Notes: generated from the sequence alone by a model not told the origin. Shown: positions 38,486-48,600, counted from the first letter of the stretch. The stretch: 64,000 nt of DNA from Duganella sp. BJB476 (GCF_003416895.1 NZ_QVIO01000001.1:1178001-1242000); one strand, 5' to 3'. Numbers and translations are program-made.

Positions 38486-39889
38486 TTACGGCCGTTGCTG
38501 GCGGTAGCGATGGGCCAGCATCAACGCCAGCGCCGCCGAGGCGGTGCGGGCGGCGGCATCGTCGGCGCGGCTGGTCAGGGCGATCGGCACGGTCGCGCCC
38601 AGCACCACGCCGCAGACGGCGGCGCCGGCCAGGTACTCCAGCTGCTTGGCCAGCAGGTTGCCGGCCTCCAGGTCGGGCGCGATCAGGATGTCGGCGTGCC
38701 CGGCTACTTGCGAGACGATGCCCTTGGCGCGCGCGGCCATCGGCGAGATGGCGTTGTCGAAGGCGAGCGGGCCGTCCAGCAGGGCGCCGCTGATCTGGCC
38801 GCGTTCGGCCATCTTGCACAGGGCCGCCGCGTCCAGCGTGGACGGGATTTTCGGCGTCACCGTCTCCACCGCCGACAGGATGGCCACCCTGGGCTCGGCC
38901 GTGCCCAGCGCATGCGCCAGTTCGATGGCGTTCTGCACGATGTCGACCTTGTCCGCCAGCGTGGGCTGGATGTTGAGCGCGCCGTCCGAGATCAGCAGCA
39001 CCTTGTCGTACAGCGGCACTTCGATCCGGAATACATGCGACAAGCGGCGCGCGGTGCGTAGCCCCGGTATTGCCAGCACGGCGGAGATCAGCTCGTCGGT
39101 GTGCAGGCTGCCTTTCATCAGCATCTCCACTTCGCCGGCGCCGGCCATGGCGGCGGCGCGCGCGGCGGCCGCATGGCTGTGCGGCACGTCGGCCAGTTCG
39201 ATGCCGGCTAGCGACAGTCCGGCGCTTGCTGCCAACGTCCGCAGGCGCGCCAGCGGGCCGACCAGCACCGGCACGATCAGGCCGTGCCTGGCGGCGTCGA
39301 GGGCGCCGCGCAGGGAGGCTTCGTCGCAGGGATGGACCACGGCGCAGCGCACCGCTGTCAGCGGCGCCGCGGCGTCCATCAGGCTGGCATAATTGGCGTG
39401 CACCTGGGACAGGTTCAGTGCAGGCACATGGATGCGCGGACGGCGCACCTTTTCGCTCGGCGCGATGACCGTGGCGACGCCGGTCAGCACCACGGCGCCG
39501 GTCTGGTTCTTGATCTCGCAATCGAGCAGCACGTGTTTCTTGACCGGCTCCATGGCGGTCACGGTGGCGGTGATGCGCAATTCGTCGCCGATGCGCACCG
39601 GCTTGAGGAACTGCAGCGTCTGCGCCAGATAGATCGTGCCGGGGCCGGGCAGGCAGGTGCCCAGCAGGCGCGAGATCAGCGCCGCGCCCCACATGCCGTG
39701 CGCGATCACGCCGTGGAACAGGGTGTGGCCGGCGTATTCCGGATCGACGTGGGCCGGGTTGACGTCGCCGGAGACGGCGGCAAAGGCGGCGATATCGTCC
39801 TTGCTCAGCGTGCGGCTCAGGCGCGCGCATTGGCCTACTTGCAATTCGTCGTAAGTGATGTTTTCAATAATGTCGTCGGATTCGTTCAT
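38486..39889 (-). CDS. MaoC-type enoyl-CoA hydratase / phosphate acetyl(butyryl)transferase fusion
   Basis: 467-aa bifunctional protein. Residues 1-145 are a MaoC hot-dog domain (SKDDIAAFAAVSGDVNPAHVDPEYA with the hydratase Asp/His pair, split by helix, then HGVIAHGMWGAALIS). Residues 160-467 are a phosphate acetyl/butyryltransferase domain (LVGPLARLRTLAASAGL, LISDGALNIQP, DGPLAFDNAISPMAA, ADILIAPDLEAGNLLAKQLEY in two blocks). It could link (R)-3-hydroxyacyl-CoA supply to PHA and acyl-CoA to acyl-phosphate. Start at MNESDDIIENITYDEL (39889) has only a weak ribosome-binding site. Divergent from the PHA synthase, sharing one FNR-type palindrome. No acetate kinase gene is in the window. Confidence 0.88.
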   Translation of the reverse strand: MNESDDIIENITYDELQVGQCARLSRTLSKDDIAAFAAVSGDVNPAHVDPEYAGHTLFHGVIAHGMWGAALISRLLGTCLPGPGTIYLAQTLQFLKPVRIGDELRITATVTAMEPVKKHVLLDCEIKNQTGAVVLTGVATVIAPSEKVRRPRIHVPALNLSQVHANYASLMDAAAPLTAVRCAVVHPCDEASLRGALDAARHGLIVPVLVGPLARLRTLAASAGLSLAGIELADVPHSHAAAARAAAMAGAGEVEMLMKGSLHTDELISAVLAIPGLRTARRLSHVFRIEVPLYDKVLLISDGALNIQPTLADKVDIVQNAIELAHALGTAEPRVAILSAVETVTPKIPSTLDAAALCKMAERGQISGALLDGPLAFDNAISPMAARAKGIVSQVAGHADILIAPDLEAGNLLAKQLEYLAGAAVCGVVLGATVPIALTSRADDAAARTASAALALMLAHRYRQQRP

Positions 39890-39935
39890 GGCAATGGCTT
39901 TGGTGGGCAATGCAGGGCAGTCTAGAGAGCGCGCT

Positions 39936-39971
39936 CCCCGAAGTATTTGATCCAGATCAAATACTTCGGGG
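39936..39971. promoter_or_regulatory. 36-bp perfect palindrome with FNR/Anr box, bidirectional promoter core
   Basis: Arms of 17 bp (39936-39952 and 39955-39971) are exact inverted repeats beginning CCCCGAAGTATTTGATC, separated by CA. The centre, TTGATCCAGATCAA (39947-39960), is a perfect FNR/Anr box. CATAAT at 39984-39989 (plus strand, 33 bp from the box centre) and TAGACT at 39924-39919 (minus strand, 32 bp away) are well placed as -10 elements for the PHA synthase and the maoC-pta gene. Confidence 0.72.
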
Positions 39972-40016
39972 ACGCCCCCCAACCATAATCGGTGCATCGT
40001 CAAATCAGGAGGGCAT

Positions 40017-41768
40017 GTGAAGACTGCACAGTTGAAAGTTGTTCCGGGCGCGGCTGCGCCGTCGCCGGAATCCGAAGCACCCGGCAATACGCTCGACCTG
40101 TACCTGCGGAGCCAGGTGGCGCGGCTGACCGGCGGCGTGTCGCCGATCGCGATGTCGCTGGCGTTCCAGGACTGGTGGCAGCACCTGGCAGTGTCGCCGG
40201 GCAAGCGCAGCGAGCTGGCGGCGCAATGCCTGGGAGCATGGGCCGGGATGGCCAATCCGGCTGCAGCTGACGATAGCCGCTTCGATAACGTCGCCTGGCG
40301 TCAGTGGCCGTTTTCGCAATACGTGAACAGCTTTAAGCAAGCCGAGCAGTTTTGGCGCCAGGCCACCACCGGCGTGCGCGGCGTGGCGCCGCACCATGCC
40401 GAGGTGGTGGCCTTCACCGCGCGCCAGCTGCTGGACATGTACTCGCCGTCGAATTATCTGTGGAGCAATCCGGAGGTGTTGCGGGCCGCGGCCGCCAGCG
40501 GCGGGCGCAGCCTGATCGACGGCGCGCTCAACTGGCGCCGCGACCTGTGCCGGCGCCTGGCGCCGCCGGACATGGCGGTGCCGGAACCGACCGGCCCCAG
40601 TTATGTGCCGGGGCAGGATGTGGCGGTCACGCCGGGCCAGGTGATCTTCAGCAACGAGCTGATCGAACTGATCCAGTACTCGCCGCAAACCGAAAATGTC
40701 TACCGCGAGCCGGTGCTGATCGTGCCGTCGTGGATCATGAAGTACTACATCCTCGACCTGTCGCCGCACAATTCGCTGGTGCGCTATCTGGTGCAGCAGG
40801 GACATACGGTGTTGATGCTGTCCTGGCGCAATCCCGACCAGCATGACCGCAACATGGGCATGGACGATTACCTGCAACACGGCGTGTTTGCCGCGCTGGA
40901 GCAGGCCGACCAGCTGGGCGAGGGCGCGCCGGTGCATGCGGTGGGCTATTGCCTGGGCGGCACGCTGCTGGCGATCGCCGCCGCCGCCATCGACTCGGGC
41001 GAGCACGGCCAGCACGGCAAGCTGGCCTCTGTTTCACTGCTGGCGGCGCAGACCGATTTCAGCGAGCCGGGCGAGCTGGGCCTGTTCATCGACGACAGCG
41101 AGCTCGCTTTCCTGGACGCGTTGATGTGGGACCAGGGCTATCTGGACGGCGACCAGATGGCCGCGTCCTTCCAGCTCTTGCATGCGCGTGACCTGGTGTG
41201 GTCGCGCATGATGCGCGAGTACCTGATGGGCGAGCGCAGCGCGCCGAACGACCTGATGTCCTGGAACGCCGACAGCACGCGCTTGCCGTTCCGCATGCAC
41301 AGCGAGTACCTGCACGGCCTGTTCCTGCGCAACGACCTGGCCGAAGGGCGCTATACGGCGCAGGGCAAGCCGATCGCGCTGTCCGACATCCGCACGCCGA
41401 TGTTCGTCGTCGGGACCGAGCGCGACCACGTGTCGCCATGGCGGTCGGTGTACAAGATCCACCTGCTGAGCGGTGCGCCCATCGATTTCGTGCTGGCGTC
41501 CGGCGGCCACAACGCGGGCATCGTCTCCGAACCCGGCCATGCCAACCGCAGCTACCGCAGCCATCCCGCCAGTACCCGGGCGCAGGCGGCCGGCTACAGC
41601 AGTCCGGACGAGTGGTTGAACAGCGCCGAGCGCACCGAAGGTTCATGGTGGCCGCATTGGCAGCAATGGCTGGTGCGCCATGCAAGCCGGGAACGTGCGG
41701 CGCCACCGGCGATGGGCCTGGGCCGGTTGTTGGGTCCGGCGCCAGGCAACTTCGTGTTGCAGCATTGA
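40017..41768 (+). CDS. phaC: Class I poly(3-hydroxyalkanoate) synthase (GTG start)
   Basis: 583-aa PhaC-type polymerase joining (R)-3-hydroxyacyl-CoA units. The lipase-like box is GYCLGG with catalytic Cys312; Asp470 is in VGTERDHVSPW and His498 in SGGHNAGIVSEPG. The PhaC N-terminal domain is present (FWRQATTGVRGVAPHHAEVV in two parts), and length fits class I. GTG at 40017 follows AGGAGGG closely; the ATG at 40015 is stopped at once. There is no phaA, phaB or phasin gene beside it, so it is probably a second, oxygen-regulated synthase, paired with the MaoC-Pta protein and read from the FNR-type promoter. Confidence 0.9.
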   Translation: MKTAQLKVVPGAAAPSPESEAPGNTLDLYLRSQVARLTGGVSPIAMSLAFQDWWQHLAVSPGKRSELAAQCLGAWAGMANPAAADDSRFDNVAWRQWPFSQYVNSFKQAEQFWRQATTGVRGVAPHHAEVVAFTARQLLDMYSPSNYLWSNPEVLRAAAASGGRSLIDGALNWRRDLCRRLAPPDMAVPEPTGPSYVPGQDVAVTPGQVIFSNELIELIQYSPQTENVYREPVLIVPSWIMKYYILDLSPHNSLVRYLVQQGHTVLMLSWRNPDQHDRNMGMDDYLQHGVFAALEQADQLGEGAPVHAVGYCLGGTLLAIAAAAIDSGEHGQHGKLASVSLLAAQTDFSEPGELGLFIDDSELAFLDALMWDQGYLDGDQMAASFQLLHARDLVWSRMMREYLMGERSAPNDLMSWNADSTRLPFRMHSEYLHGLFLRNDLAEGRYTAQGKPIALSDIRTPMFVVGTERDHVSPWRSVYKIHLLSGAPIDFVLASGGHNAGIVSEPGHANRSYRSHPASTRAQAAGYSSPDEWLNSAERTEGSWWPHWQQWLVRHASRERAAPPAMGLGRLLGPAPGNFVLQH

Positions 41769-41781
41769 GGCAGGGCTGGTC

Positions 41782-42627
41782 TCAGTGCGAGATCAGCACC
41801 GGCAGCGTCATCTCGCGCAGGATGCTGCGGGTGGCGCCGCCGAGCAGGGTTTCATGCAGGCGGTGGTGGCCGTAGCCGCCCATCACCAGCAGGTCGCAGC
41901 CGCGTTCGGCCGCGGCGCACAGCAGGGCCGAGCCGATTTCCACCGTGGTGAACTCGCGCATGACGTCCACCTGCACGCCGTGGCGGGACAGGAATAGCGC
42001 CATGTCTGCGCCCGGTTCGGCGCCGTGGCGGGCCGGGTCGCGGTCCGCATTGAGCACTAGCAGCGTGATGCGTTCGGCCAGGCGCAGCAAGGGCAAGGCA
42101 TCGCTGAAGGCGCGTGCCGCCTGCACGCTGCCGTCCCAGGTCAGCAGCGGATGGCGGATGACTTCCGGCGCGCTGGCGGCCGTGGCCGAGGTCGGCGCCA
42201 GCAGCAGCGGGCGGCCGCCTTGCAGCAGCAGTTCCGGCGGCAAGGGGCGGCTGATGCCGAACTGGATGTCGCCCGGATCGGTCTGGCTCAGCACCAGCAG
42301 GTCGGCATAGCGGGCATGCAGCAGCAGGCCGCTTTCCGCATCGTCCTCGTACAGGCTGCTGGAGCACAGCATGACACCCGCAGCGGCCACGTCGCGCTCG
42401 AAGTTGGCCAGTGCGGCGGCGGCTTGGTGGCGCAGCTGGTCCAGCACATGCGGCGGCAATGGCCACGCGCCGAGGCTGTCGTTCCATTCCGCGTAGCGCG
42501 ACATACCGGTCAGCGCGACCCCGGTCAGGTGGGCGCCGGTGGCCAGGGCGACCTTGGCCGCCAGTGCGTAGCGGCCCGCCGCGTGCGGCGACTGGTCGCA
42601 GTGTACGACGATGGTTTTATAGCTCAT
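41782..42627 (-). CDS. Tandem-domain universal stress protein
   Basis: 281-aa protein of two UspA domains (about 1-145 and 158-281). The first opens YKTIVVHCDQSPHAAGRYALA, the second LLTWDGSVQAARAFSDALP. Near the C-terminus MGGYGHHRLHETLLGGATR is close to the ATP-binding G-2x-G-9x-G motif. Closely related to, and 9 nt downstream of, the protein at 42637-43479, so the pair arose by duplication and is one operon. Such proteins help survival at low energy and low oxygen. It converges on the PHA synthase, 13 nt away. Confidence 0.92.
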   Translation of the reverse strand: MSYKTIVVHCDQSPHAAGRYALAAKVALATGAHLTGVALTGMSRYAEWNDSLGAWPLPPHVLDQLRHQAAAALANFERDVAAAGVMLCSSSLYEDDAESGLLLHARYADLLVLSQTDPGDIQFGISRPLPPELLLQGGRPLLLAPTSATAASAPEVIRHPLLTWDGSVQAARAFSDALPLLRLAERITLLVLNADRDPARHGAEPGADMALFLSRHGVQVDVMREFTTVEIGSALLCAAAERGCDLLVMGGYGHHRLHETLLGGATRSILREMTLPVLISH

Positions 42628-42636
42628 GGCCGGGCC

Positions 42637-43479
42637 TCAGTGCGACATCAGCACAGGCAGCGTCATCGATGCCAGCAGCGTGCGGGTGACGCCGCCCAGC
42701 ACGGTTTCGCGCCAGCGCATGTGGCCGTAGGCGCCCATCACCAGCAGGTCGGCGCCGAGATCGGCCGACAGCGATAGCAGTGCTTCGCCCACGCTTGCGC
42801 CTTCTGGCTTGGGCTGCTGCGACACTTCAACCTTGACGCCGTGGCGGGCCAGGAACAGCGCGATATCGGCGCCCGGCTCGGCGCCGTGCACGCCGTACTG
42901 GTGTTCCGCGTCGAATACCGCCAGTGTCACGCGGGCGCTGCGGCGCAGCAGGGGCAGCGCGTCGGTGACGGCGCGGGTGGCGGAACGGCTGCCGTCCCAG
43001 GCGACCAGCGCGTGGCGGTCCATATGCGGGTAGGTGCCGGCATACGGCACCACCAGCACCGGCCGGCCACCGTTCAGCGCCAGGTGGGCGGCCAGGCCGG
43101 GGCCCATCAGCAGGCCTTCTTCGCCCGGTTCGCACTGGCTGAGCACCACCAGGTCGGCATAACGGGCCTGGAGCACCAGGCCATCCTGGGGATCGTCGTC
43201 GCTGATGCGGCGCTCGTAGCGCACGTCGGCCGCGCGGGCCTGGGTTTCGAACTTTGCCAACGCCTGTTCGGCGTTGCTGACCAGTTCATCAGGCTGCTCT
43301 TGCGGCACCATGCCGGAATACATCATGGCGCTGGTGCGGAGGAGCTCCCCGGCGATCCCGGTGGCGGCCGCGCCGATCAGGTGCGCGTCCTGCTGGCGGG
43401 CCAGGCGGGCCGCCAAGGCGATGCGCTCCGGGGCGTGGTCCGAGTTGTCGACGTGGACGAGTATGCTTTTGTAGGACAT
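42637..43479 (-). CDS. Tandem-domain universal stress protein
   Basis: 280-aa double UspA protein, first gene of the usp pair. It opens MSYKSILVHVDNSDHAPERIA, and the second domain begins LVAWDGSRSATRAVTDALP; MGAYGHMRWRETVLGGVTR near the end approximates the nucleotide-binding motif. Start at 43479 with AGGAGA upstream. A near-perfect FNR-type box lies 57 nt before the start codon, matching the known dependence of similar proteins on Anr in Pseudomonas. Low-oxygen or stationary-phase expression is expected. Confidence 0.92.
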   Translation of the reverse strand: MSYKSILVHVDNSDHAPERIALAARLARQQDAHLIGAAATGIAGELLRTSAMMYSGMVPQEQPDELVSNAEQALAKFETQARAADVRYERRISDDDPQDGLVLQARYADLVVLSQCEPGEEGLLMGPGLAAHLALNGGRPVLVVPYAGTYPHMDRHALVAWDGSRSATRAVTDALPLLRRSARVTLAVFDAEHQYGVHGAEPGADIALFLARHGVKVEVSQQPKPEGASVGEALLSLSADLGADLLVMGAYGHMRWRETVLGGVTRTLLASMTLPVLMSH

Positions 43480-43506
43480 GACGTTCTCCTGATCAGATGA
43501 AAAACT

Positions 43507-43549
43507 CAGGCTAACAAACGGTATCCGCAAAATATATGATCTGAATCAA
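43507..43549 (-). promoter_or_regulatory. FNR/Anr-type box of the usp operon
   Basis: ATGATCTGAATCAA at 43536-43549 differs from the FNR/Anr consensus by one base. TAGCCT (43513-43508, minus strand) is centred 32 bp away as a possible -10. The box overlaps the stop codon of the PNPOx-like gene. Confidence 0.55.
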
Positions 43550-44145
43550 ATATCCGGCAATACCTCAAATAGCGCTGTGTGCCCGAAGCCGAGCTCGTAG
43601 TCGAGGACGGAAATAATGGACGGTACGATGCGCATGAACACCGCGCCCGGCCAGGTGGGGCCGTTGGCCGGCATCAGTTGGCGCAACTGGGGGAAGCGGA
43701 ACAGCATCAGGTCGGCCGCGTGCGCCGTCTCCTCGGCGCCGGCGACGATGGCGGCATGGCCGGCCAGCGACAGGCCACGGATGTGGCGCCAGTCCGAGTA
43801 CGGCGGCGTGATGGTGGCGGACACCTTGTCGTTCTGGCGGATGTTGTGCGCCTTCTGGCTGTCGAGGCCGATGCCTGCATACAGCGTCAGCCCGTCGTTG
43901 ACGAAGCTGATGACGGTGGCTTGCGGAAAACCGTCCGGGCGCACCGTGGCCAGCGTCATGTCATGCGTGGCGGCGAGCAGGTTGAGGATGAATTGGCGGT
44001 GGGTGCGGTCCAGTGCTTGCATGGGCTTTTCCAGTGTCGTGAATGATGGATCAGGACGGCTTTGCCACCATGCCTGCGCCATGGTCGTCGCCACCTTGGC
44101 GGTGACTCCGGTGCGGGAGTAGTACACGATCAGAACTGATTGCAT
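43546..44145 (-). CDS. PNPOx-like flavin-binding split-barrel protein with flavodoxin-like N-terminal fragment
   Basis: 199-aa protein. Residues 42-199 resemble the pyridoxamine-5-phosphate-oxidase-like split barrel (TLATVRPDGFPQATVISFVN, NIRQNDKVSATITPP), a fold that binds FMN, F420 or haem. Residues 1-25, QSVLIVYYSRTGVTAKVAT, look like the first strand, phosphate loop and helix of a flavodoxin, with nothing else of that fold. AGGGAG sits 6 nt before the ATG at 44145, while the internal Met42 (44022) has a poor site, so the fused form is probably made. The fragment may be the scar of a deletion that joined two genes. Role unknown; located between the usp and RND operons. Confidence 0.75.
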   Translation of the reverse strand: MQSVLIVYYSRTGVTAKVATTMAQAWWQSRPDPSFTTLEKPMQALDRTHRQFILNLLAATHDMTLATVRPDGFPQATVISFVNDGLTLYAGIGLDSQKAHNIRQNDKVSATITPPYSDWRHIRGLSLAGHAAIVAGAEETAHAADLMLFRFPQLRQLMPANGPTWPGAVFMRIVPSIISVLDYELGFGHTALFEVLPDI

Positions 44146-44211
44146 GGCGGCTCCCTGGCGAGGCTAGACTTTAGACTCCCTGGCCGCACCACAGTTCCGC
44201 CGCCAGCCGCC

Positions 44212-45603
44212 TTAGCCTGCGTTCAGGCCGCCGCCCAGTGCCTTGTACAGCGCCACGGCGTTGCCGAACTCGTTACGTCGCAGTTCCAGTAGGGTTTGCT
44301 GACTGGCGTACAGCAGCCGCTGCGCGTCCAGCAATTCCAGGCGGCTGTCCTGGCCGGCGTCGTAGCGCAGCCGGGACAGAGCCAGGCGCCGCTCGGCGCT
44401 GCCGACCACCCGCGCCTGCGCTTCGATCTGGCGGCCGTAGGTGGCGCGGCCGGCCAGTCCATCCGCCACTTCGCGGAAGGCGGTTTGCACGGATTTTTCG
44501 TACTCCACCACGGCGGCGGATTTGCGCAGTTCGGCCAGGCGCAGTTCCGAGCGCAGCTTGCCGTGGTTGAACAGCGGCTGCGTGATCTGCGGCGCGAACG
44601 ACCAGGTCCGCTGGCCGCTGGCGAACATGCCCGACAGCGACGGGCTGGCGTAGCCGAGGCTGGCCGTCAGCGAGATCTGCGGAAAGAACGCGGCCTTCGC
44701 CGCGCCGATGTCGGCGTTGGCGGCCACCAGTGCCTGTTCGGCCTGGCGGATATCGGGGCGGCGCGTCAGCAGTTCGGACGGCAGGCCGGCCGGCAGCTGC
44801 ACCAGCACCGGCTGCCGGTCCAGCGCGATGCTGCCCGGCAGGCCGCCTGGCGCGTGCACGCCGGTCAGCAGATCCAACGCGTTGCCGGCCAGCGCTACGG
44901 CGCGCAGGCGTGCTTCGCGGTCCGCCTGCGCGGTGGCGACCTGGCCTTCCGCTTCGGCGACGTCGAGACCGCTGCGCTGGCGGGCGGCTTTCAGCTGCTG
45001 GGCCAGTTCCAGCGACCGTTGCCAGTCGGCCAGCGTGCGCTCGGTCAGTTGCAGCTGTTCTTCGGCCAGGCGTTGGGCGAAATAGGTGTCCGCGACTGCA
45101 CCCACCAGCGCGATCTGCACGGCGCGCCGGCTCTCGTCGCTGGCGACATAGCGCGCGAATGCCGCCTCGGACAGCGCGGCGACGCGGCCGAACAAGTCGA
45201 GCTCGAACGCGCTGATGCCGAGCCCGGTCGACTTCTGGCTATCGACCGACGCGGCGACCGGGCCGTTGGCCGCGCTGCGCTGCTTCACCAGGCCGGCGTT
45301 GGCTGCCACTGTTGGCAGGCGGGCGCTGTCCTGGATGTCGAACTGCGCGCGCACGGACTGCACGTTGAGCAGGGCCAGCCGCAGGTCGCGATTGTTTTTC
45401 AGCGCCAGGTCGATCAAGGCTTGCAGACGTGGATCGCCGAACATCGATTGCCAGCCAAGGTCGGCGCCGCTGGCTCCGACGCCGGCGCCGGCACCAAAGC
45501 TGTTCGGTACCGGCGCTACAGACTTTTCTAAAACCGGCGTTAGCGAACAGGCGCCCAGCAGCAATGCCAGCGTCAACGCCGCCGGGATATGGATTTTTCT
45601 CAT
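44212..45603 (-). CDS. RND efflux outer-membrane channel (OprM/NodT family)
   Basis: 463-aa TolC-like lipoprotein channel, last gene of the RND operon. Lipobox LLGAC near residue 19; two OEP repeats with FELDLFGRVAALSEAAFARY and PSELLTRRPDIRQAEQAL. The start overlaps the end of the pump gene by 4 nt. It forms the exit duct of the tripartite pump. Related to, but distinct from, the channel at 36871. Confidence 0.93.
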   Translation of the reverse strand: MRKIHIPAALTLALLLGACSLTPVLEKSVAPVPNSFGAGAGVGASGADLGWQSMFGDPRLQALIDLALKNNRDLRLALLNVQSVRAQFDIQDSARLPTVAANAGLVKQRSAANGPVAASVDSQKSTGLGISAFELDLFGRVAALSEAAFARYVASDESRRAVQIALVGAVADTYFAQRLAEEQLQLTERTLADWQRSLELAQQLKAARQRSGLDVAEAEGQVATAQADREARLRAVALAGNALDLLTGVHAPGGLPGSIALDRQPVLVQLPAGLPSELLTRRPDIRQAEQALVAANADIGAAKAAFFPQISLTASLGYASPSLSGMFASGQRTWSFAPQITQPLFNHGKLRSELRLAELRKSAAVVEYEKSVQTAFREVADGLAGRATYGRQIEAQARVVGSAERRLALSRLRYDAGQDSRLELLDAQRLLYASQQTLLELRRNEFGNAVALYKALGGGLNAG

Positions 45604-48600
45604 TCTGTTTCCTTCACTGCGTATCGTGCAACGAGACCCAGTACAGACACATAAAACACCGGCACGAAGAAGATCGCCAATATGGTCGCGGTGACCATGC
45701 CGCCGAACACGCCGGTACCGATCGCGTGCTGGGTCTCCGAGCTGGCGCCGCCGGCCAGCATCAGCGGCAGCACGCCCAGCGCGAAGGCCAGCGAGGTCAT
45801 CAGGATAGGGCGCAAGCGCAGTCGCGCCGCTTCGATGGCCGACTCCAGCAGGCCTTTGCCGTCCTGGTGCATCTGCTTGGCGAACTCGATGATCAGGATG
45901 GCGTTCTTGGCGGACAGGCCGATCACCGTGATCATGCCGACCTTGAAGAACACGTCATTTGGCAAGCCGCGTATCAGCACGGCGGCCACGCAGCCGAGCA
46001 GGCCCAGCGGCACCACCAGCATCACCGACAACGGTATCGACCAGCTCTCGTACAGCGCCGCCAGCACCAGGAACACCACCAGCATCGACAGCGCCATCAG
46101 CATCGGCGCCTGCGCGGCGGACTGCTTCTCTTGCAGCGAGATGCCGGTCCACTTGACCGCGAAACCGGGCGGCAGCTGCTTGGCCAGACGCTCCATCTCC
46201 GCCATCGCCTCGCCGCTGGACGTGCCGGGCGCGGCGCTGCCGCCGATGCGCGCCGACGGATAGCCCTGGTAGCGCACCATTTGCAGCGGTGTGTCGCGCC
46301 ACTGCGGCGTGACCACTTCGCTCAGGCGCACCATGCCGCCGGCCGCGTTGCGCACGTGCAGGCGCAGCACGTCGTCCAGCTGCATGCGGGCGCCGGCGTC
46401 GGCCTGGATGATTACCTGCTGCATGCGGCCGTGGTTGGGGAAGTCGTTCACATACTGCGATCCCATCGCGGCCGACAGCGTCTCGCTGATGCTGGTGAAG
46501 GCCACGCCCAACGCTTCCGCTTTCTGGCGGTCGATATCGAGCTGGATGCTGGTGCCATTCGGCAGGCCTTCGGGATAGGTGCCCGCGACCAGCTTGCTGT
46601 GCGAGGCCAGTTCCAGCAACTTGTTCTGCGCGGCCTTCAGCGCCGCGTCGCCCTGGTTGGCGCGGTCTTGCAGGCGCAGCGAGAAGCCCGACGAGTTGCC
46701 GAGATCGTCGATGGCCGGCGGCATCACGCTCATCACCATGCCCTCGTTGGTCTGCGACATGGCCGCCTGGGCCAGTTCCACCTCGTGCTGCACGGTGGCG
46801 CCGTCACGCTGGTCCCAGTCCTTCAGCATGGTGAAGGCGATGGCCGCGTTCGGGCCGCTGCCGGTGAAGCTCCAACCGAGTATCGACTGGTTGTTGCTGA
46901 TGCCGTTGCGCGTCACCAGGTGATCCTCGAATTTCTTGACGATGTCGAGCGTGCGTTCGGTGCTGGCGTCGGACGGTAGCTGGATCGAGGTGATGAAATA
47001 GCCCTGGTCTTCCTCCGGCAGGAAGGATGCCGGCAGCAGACGGAAGCCGAAGGCCAGCAGGCCGACCAGTACGGCGAACACCAGCATCACGCGGCCCGAG
47101 CGCTTGACGATGCGGGCCACACCGCTTTCGTAGCGGGCGTTCATGCGGTCGAACTTGCGGTTGAACCAGCCGAAGAAACCGGTCTTCTCGTGATGCAGCG
47201 GATCGACCGGCTTGAGCAGGGTGGCGCACAAGGCCGGCGTCAGCGTCAGCGCCAGGAAGGCGGAGAACAGGATGGAGACCGCCATCGACAGCGTGAACTG
47301 GCGATAGATGGCGCCCACCGAGCCGCTGGCCAGCGCCATCGGGATGAACACCGCCGTCAGCACCAGCGTGATGCCGATGACCGCGCCGGTGATCTCGCGC
47401 ATCGCCTTCGAGGTGGCGGCCTTGGGCGACAAGCCTTCGGTGGCCATCAGGCGTTCGACGTTTTCGACCACCACGATGGCATCGTCGACGATGATACCGA
47501 TGGCCAGCACCATGCCGAACATGGTCAGCACGTTGACCGAGAACCCCAGCAACAGCATGATGGCAAAGGTGCCCAGCAGCGCGATCGGCGCGACGATGGC
47601 GGGAATCAGCGTGTAGCGTATCTTTTGCAGGAACAGGTACATGACCAGGAACACCAGCACCATCGCTTCCAGCAGCGTATGCACTACTTTTTCGATGGAG
47701 ATCTTGACGAACGGCGCGGTATCGAAAGGCACCGAGTAGGTGATGCCAGCCGGCAGGGTCTTGCTCAGTTCATGCATGCGCTCGCGCACGGCCTGCGCCG
47801 TCTTGACCGCGTTGGCACCGGGCGACAGTTGCACGGCGGCGCCGGTGGCGGCGCGGCCGTTCTCGCGCGTGGCGCTGGCGTAGTTCTGCGCGCCCAGTTC
47901 GACGCGGGCGACGTCGCCCATGACGACCTTGGAACCGTCCAGGTTGGCGCGCAGCACGATGGCGGCGAATTGTTCCGGCGTTTGCAGCTGGCCTTGCACC
48001 GTCAGCGGTATCGATACGCGCTGGCCGGGCAGGGTGGGCGTGTCGCCGATGCGGCCCGGCGCGATCTGGGCGTTCTGCTGGGCCACGGCCGTGCTCAGGT
48101 CGCCCATGGTCAGCTTGTAGGAGACCAGTTTGCCCGGATCGACCCAGATGCGCATGGCCTTCTCGGCGCCGAACAGCTGCACGCGGCCGACGCCGGGAAT
48201 GCGGCGCAGCTCTTCGACCACGTTGCGCGCCATGTAGTCGCTCAGGTCGATCTCGTCGTACTTGCCATTGTTGGCGCTCAGGCCGACGATCATCAGGAAG
48301 CCGGAACCGGCCGATTCGACCGACAGGCCGTTCTGGCGCACCGCCTGCGGCAGGCGCGGCTCGACCGATTTGAGACGGTTTTGCACGTCCACCTGTGCCA
48401 GCTCCGGATTGGTGCCTGGCTTGAAGGTGGCGGTGATCTGCGCCGAGCCCGAGGTATCGGCCGACGATTCGAAGTACAGCAGGTTCTTGACGCTGGAGAG
48501 CTCGCGTTCGATCAGGCTGACCACCGCGTCGTTCATGGTCTGCGGCGTGGCGCCGGGATAGCTGGCGCTGATGCTGACGCTGGGCGGCGCCACCGACGGA

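Noticed and set aside
36871..45603. Two outer-membrane channel genes as possible recent duplicates
   Set aside because: They share only family motifs; signal peptides, length and operon partners differ, so no recent duplication is claimed.
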